Part shown: piece by piece, positions 61,672-64,000 of the stretch
Layout of the letters: every line of letters starts with the position of its first letter
How positions within the stretch are numbered: the stretch's first letter is position 1
Origin: CAZBMJ01 sp964493205
Lineage (GTDB): Bacteria; Myxococcota; UBA727; JABDBI01
Direction: 5' to 3'
Assembly: GCA_964493205.1 (NCBI GenBank)
Contig: CAZBMJ010000001.1
Span: 124,001-188,000, forward strand
DNA: 64,000 nt
The notes under the pieces: model-generated
Databases searched by the model: none
Told to the model about the DNA's origin: nothing
The model's input: the letters and a program-made list of their open reading frames with translations, nothing else
Position numbers and translations under genes: made by a program

Positions 61672-63612
61672 TTGCGCCCAAATCCAGATAGCTTATTAAA
61701 TTTAATAGAGCGAGATGAAAGCCTTAGTTCAAAAGGCAGACTAAAAATATTTTTTGGTGCATGCGCAGGCGTGGGTAAAACATATGCCATGTTAGCTCAA
61801 GCTCAACGTAAATTTAATGATGGCCTTAACGTTGTTATAGGTATTGTTGAAACTCATGGGAGAACAGAAACGGCTGCACTCCTTAAGGGAATACCAATTA
61901 TTCCCACTAAAGAAACCATCTATCGAGGTGTTAGTCTTAAGGAATTTGATTTACAGGCAGCTATAGAACTTAAGCCTTCTTTAATACTAGTAGATGAACT
62001 TGCTCATACCAATGCTTTTGGATCTAGGCATCCCAAAAGATGGCAAGATGTACAAGAATTATTAAACGCGGGAATAGACGTCTATACTACGCTCAATGTT
62101 CAGCATCTTGAGAGTGTTAACGACATGGTCGCTAAAATTACGGGGGTGACCATATATGAAACAGTTCCGGATAATATTTTTGATAAAGCCAACGAAATAT
62201 TGATAATAGATATTTCAGCTGAAGAGCTTATCAAGCGATTACAAGATGGTAAAATTTATATAGCTGAAGGCGCTAATAAACATGCTTTTGAAAATTTCTT
62301 TAAAAAACCAAATATTATAGCTTTGCGTGAAATAGCTCTGCGTAGAATGGCTGATAGAGTAGATGCAGAAGGAGATGTCTTAACTGCAGCTCAAGGGCAA
62401 AAAGAGTCACAGCTTGGACAAAAAATATTAGTTTGTGTAGGGCACGATAAGCTTTCTACTCAAGTTATTAGACATGCTAAAAGACATGCACTTCGAACAA
62501 AAGCTCCATGGTACGTAGTGTATATAGAAACTGATCGGCATGAGAGGCTTAAAGAAAAATCTAAGCTTATAGTAGAACAAAATTTACGCTTAGCTGAACA
62601 AATGGGTGCTCAAATAGTACGTATTGTAGGGAGCAATGCTTCTGAAGAAGTATTAAATTACGCTCGAGAACACGGTTTTACTCGCATTATGTTGGGACAC
62701 AAGTATAGAAATTTAATTAATCGTATTTTTATTACTAGTTTATCTTCTAATCTAATTAATAATGGATATGGGTTTGAAATAAGCATTGTTACTGAAAAAA
62801 TGCCTAAAGAGTCTGATAAAATATATAAACATTTTTTTAGTTATTATTTTGGTAAACCTGCTGATTATGTTTTGGCTATATTTATTCTTTTTTTAGCTAC
62901 ATTAATAGGTCTTCCTTTTCGCGAAATGATCAATTTTACTAATTTGAGTATGATTTATTTAACTGCAATAGTAATAATTGCGGCCAAATTAGGTACTGGT
63001 CCTTCAATTATTACCTCAGTTCTAAGCGTGCTATTTTTTAATTTCTTTTTTGGAAAACCTTATTATAGCTTTGAGGTTCACGAAAAAAGTCATTATTTGA
63101 ATTTTTTAGTAATGCTTTTTGCAAGTTTAATTATTGGTTCATTGGCTTCAAAATTATCGTTGCAAGCAAAACAAGCTCGCAGAAGAGAAGAAGAAACTAA
63201 TATTTTTTATGCTTTAACTCGGGAATTATCTAGTGTAAAAGGCGTAGAAAATATCATAAATGTTGCTTTAAAACACGTTAATCACGCTTTTGATATGAGT
63301 TCTGTAATATTTTTGCCACATAGTGACGGTACTCTAAAGGCTACCCCAAAAGATTCACTTTCTTGTTCTTTAAAAGAAGAAAGCGTAGCTCATTGGGTTT
63401 TTAAAAACGGTGAAATTGCTGGAAGAAATACGGATACTTTGCCTAGTGTCAGGGGCATTTATGTAGCTTTGTCCATAGAAAATAAAATACTAGGTGTGCT
63501 TGGCCTAGTACCTCATAAAGATAATTATGATTTTAGTGGGCATGAAATAGTTCGTTTACAAGCTTTTGCTAGTCTTATTGCTTCTTCATTTGAACGAACG
63601 CTTAAAGTTTAA
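61672..63612 (+). CDS. kdpD: KdpD sensor without histidine kinase domain
   Basis: The K+/turgor sensor of the Kdp system, but cut short. Present: the N-terminal KdpD domain with Walker A GACAGVGKT (residues 29-37) and Walker B LILVDELAHTN, a Usp-like domain (from ILVCVGHDKLSTQ), four membrane helices (about 398-505) and a GAF domain (about 520-646). Absent: the HisKA and ATPase domains that fill residues 650-894 in E. coli KdpD. The gene ends in ...SSFERTLKV and stop, exactly before the phospho-His region, and no kdpE follows. The start is TTG, backed by GAGGAG, and the N-terminus RPNPDSLL aligns with the E. coli start. It may act as a regulator without kinase activity. Confidence 0.93.
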   Translation: MRPNPDSLLNLIERDESLSSKGRLKIFFGACAGVGKTYAMLAQAQRKFNDGLNVVIGIVETHGRTETAALLKGIPIIPTKETIYRGVSLKEFDLQAAIELKPSLILVDELAHTNAFGSRHPKRWQDVQELLNAGIDVYTTLNVQHLESVNDMVAKITGVTIYETVPDNIFDKANEILIIDISAEELIKRLQDGKIYIAEGANKHAFENFFKKPNIIALREIALRRMADRVDAEGDVLTAAQGQKESQLGQKILVCVGHDKLSTQVIRHAKRHALRTKAPWYVVYIETDRHERLKEKSKLIVEQNLRLAEQMGAQIVRIVGSNASEEVLNYAREHGFTRIMLGHKYRNLINRIFITSLSSNLINNGYGFEISIVTEKMPKESDKIYKHFFSYYFGKPADYVLAIFILFLATLIGLPFREMINFTNLSMIYLTAIVIIAAKLGTGPSIITSVLSVLFFNFFFGKPYYSFEVHEKSHYLNFLVMLFASLIIGSLASKLSLQAKQARRREEETNIFYALTRELSSVKGVENIINVALKHVNHAFDMSSVIFLPHSDGTLKATPKDSLSCSLKEESVAHWVFKNGEIAGRNTDTLPSVRGIYVALSIENKILGVLGLVPHKDNYDFSGHEIVRLQAFASLIASSFERTLKV

Positions 63613-63696
63613 TCACCAAAATGACATTTGCGTTTTTTGTGAGTAGATTTACTGGTATTTTCTGCATCACCAAAATGACATTTGCGTTTTTTGTGA
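63612..63696. repeat. Duplicated 31-bp imperfect palindrome
   Basis: Two identical 31-bp copies at 63612-63642 and 63666-63696, 54 bp apart start to start, each with arms TCACCAAAA and TTTTTGTGA around TGACATTTGCG. A weaker partial match (ATTTGTGTTTT) follows near 63712. They lie right after the truncated kdpD and before the AAA ATPase gene. Two copies only, so not a CRISPR array. Confidence 0.85.
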
Positions 63697-63738
63697 TGAG
63701 ATGATAGTATGCATTTGTGTTTTAGAAGAGGCATAGCT

Positions 63739-64000
63739 ATGGCATTTATTGGTAGAAAACAAGAATTAAAGCAATTGAATCTCCTGTTAAAAAAAAATAC
63801 AGCCAGTTTGGTTGTGGTAAAAGGGAGAAGGCGTATTGGCAAAAGCCGGTTAATTCAAGAATTTGGAAAAAAAATGAAAATGTATTCATTTTCAGGAATT
63901 CCTCCAACTGAAAAAACTACCCATAAAGATCAATTAAACGAATTTGGCTGGCAATTAGGTAAGGCTTTGGGGGAGCCAGCATTTAAAGATGATGATTGGA
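63739..64000 (+). CDS. AAA ATPase, archaeal-ATPase-like (3' partial)
   Basis: The gene runs off the right edge; 87 codons are visible. It begins MAFIGRKQELKQLNLLL and has a P-loop VVVKGRRRIGKSRLIQEF, the typical opening of archaeal-type P-loop ATPases with a C-terminal DUF234 domain, common in accessory DNA. A GAAGAGG site lies 10 nt upstream. The remaining domains are outside the window, so the subfamily is not settled. Directly preceded by the duplicated 31-bp palindrome. Confidence 0.75.
   Translation, partial: MAFIGRKQELKQLNLLLKKNTASLVVVKGRRRIGKSRLIQEFGKKMKMYSFSGIPPTEKTTHKDQLNEFGWQLGKALGEPAFKDDDW

Noticed and set aside
63612..63696. Possible CRISPR array
   Set aside because: Only two repeats with one 23-bp gap, no cas genes in the window.
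63609..63842. Minus-strand frame containing a doubled KKRKCHFGD
   Set aside because: It is the complement of the duplicated 31-bp palindrome and of the ATPase start; the repeat explains the repeated peptide.

Overview
This is a compact, strongly AT-rich stretch of a Gram-negative bacterial chromosome. The cell envelope is shown by several lipoprotein signals, a BamB-like propeller, a TPR protein of the YfgM type and system II cytochrome c maturation. Clues to lineage are mixed. The first gene has MopE-like DxDGD and FG-GAP repeats. There is also a PrkA kinase and a glycine-rich RRM protein, which I associate with deltaproteobacterial-grade lineages (Myxococcota or Bdellovibrionota). The enoyl-ACP reductase is of the plant/Chlamydia type. 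Several secreted proteins look host-directed: a coiled-coil protein with a c-Myc-like nuclear localisation motif, an ankyrin-like protein and a possible papain-fold protease. A host-associated or predatory life is therefore an inference; the taxon cannot be fixed from this sequence alone.

Layout. 1-9.9 kb: end of a large Cys-rich adhesin-like gene, YggU and RlmI, a symporter/histidine kinase fusion, a tiny lipoprotein, and a tRNA-Leu-tig-miaB unit. 10-15.5 kb: secreted putative protease, prkA, DAHP synthase and a CDF metal exporter. 15.5-21 kb: two tandem paralogous giant coiled-coil lipoproteins. 21-31.3 kb: rlmB, fabI, an RRM protein, a Lon-like protease, coaE, resB-ccsA, the NLS-bearing secreted protein, engB and a second tRNA-Leu. 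31.4-37.3 kb: alanine/Na+ symporter, YfgM- and BamB-like proteins, a NUDIX hydrolase and an M61 peptidase. 37.3-46.7 kb is accessory: a GC-rich palindromic repeat, a phosphoesterase remnant, a HigBA-type toxin-antitoxin pair, a pabBA-pabC-membrane protein-CPBP operon, secreted proteins, a TetR regulator with a clear operator, a DUF4143 ATPase and an EreA/ChaN-like lipoprotein. 46.8-52.4 kb: a NupG-like transporter overlapping a tyrosine recombinase, then an ankyrin-like secreted gene of different composition flanked by 61-bp direct repeats of the recombinase 3' end. 52.4-57 kb: a VWA lipoprotein, then a TrpR-family regulator joined to a TrpXYZ-type ABC transporter. 57.2-64 kb: kdpFABCD, with KdpD ending exactly before its kinase domain, a duplicated 31-bp repeat, and the start of an AAA ATPase.

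Working together: the pab cluster probably makes p-aminobenzoate for folate. YerC-TrpXYZ looks like a self-regulated tryptophan or aromatic-compound uptake operon. kdpFABC is a complete high-affinity K+ pump with an incomplete sensor. The strongest leads are the recombinase-flanked ankyrin cargo, the NLS-carrying secreted protein, the duplicated lipoprotein pair with its duplicated leader, the truncated KdpD next to repeats, and the two apparently leaderless regulatory genes.
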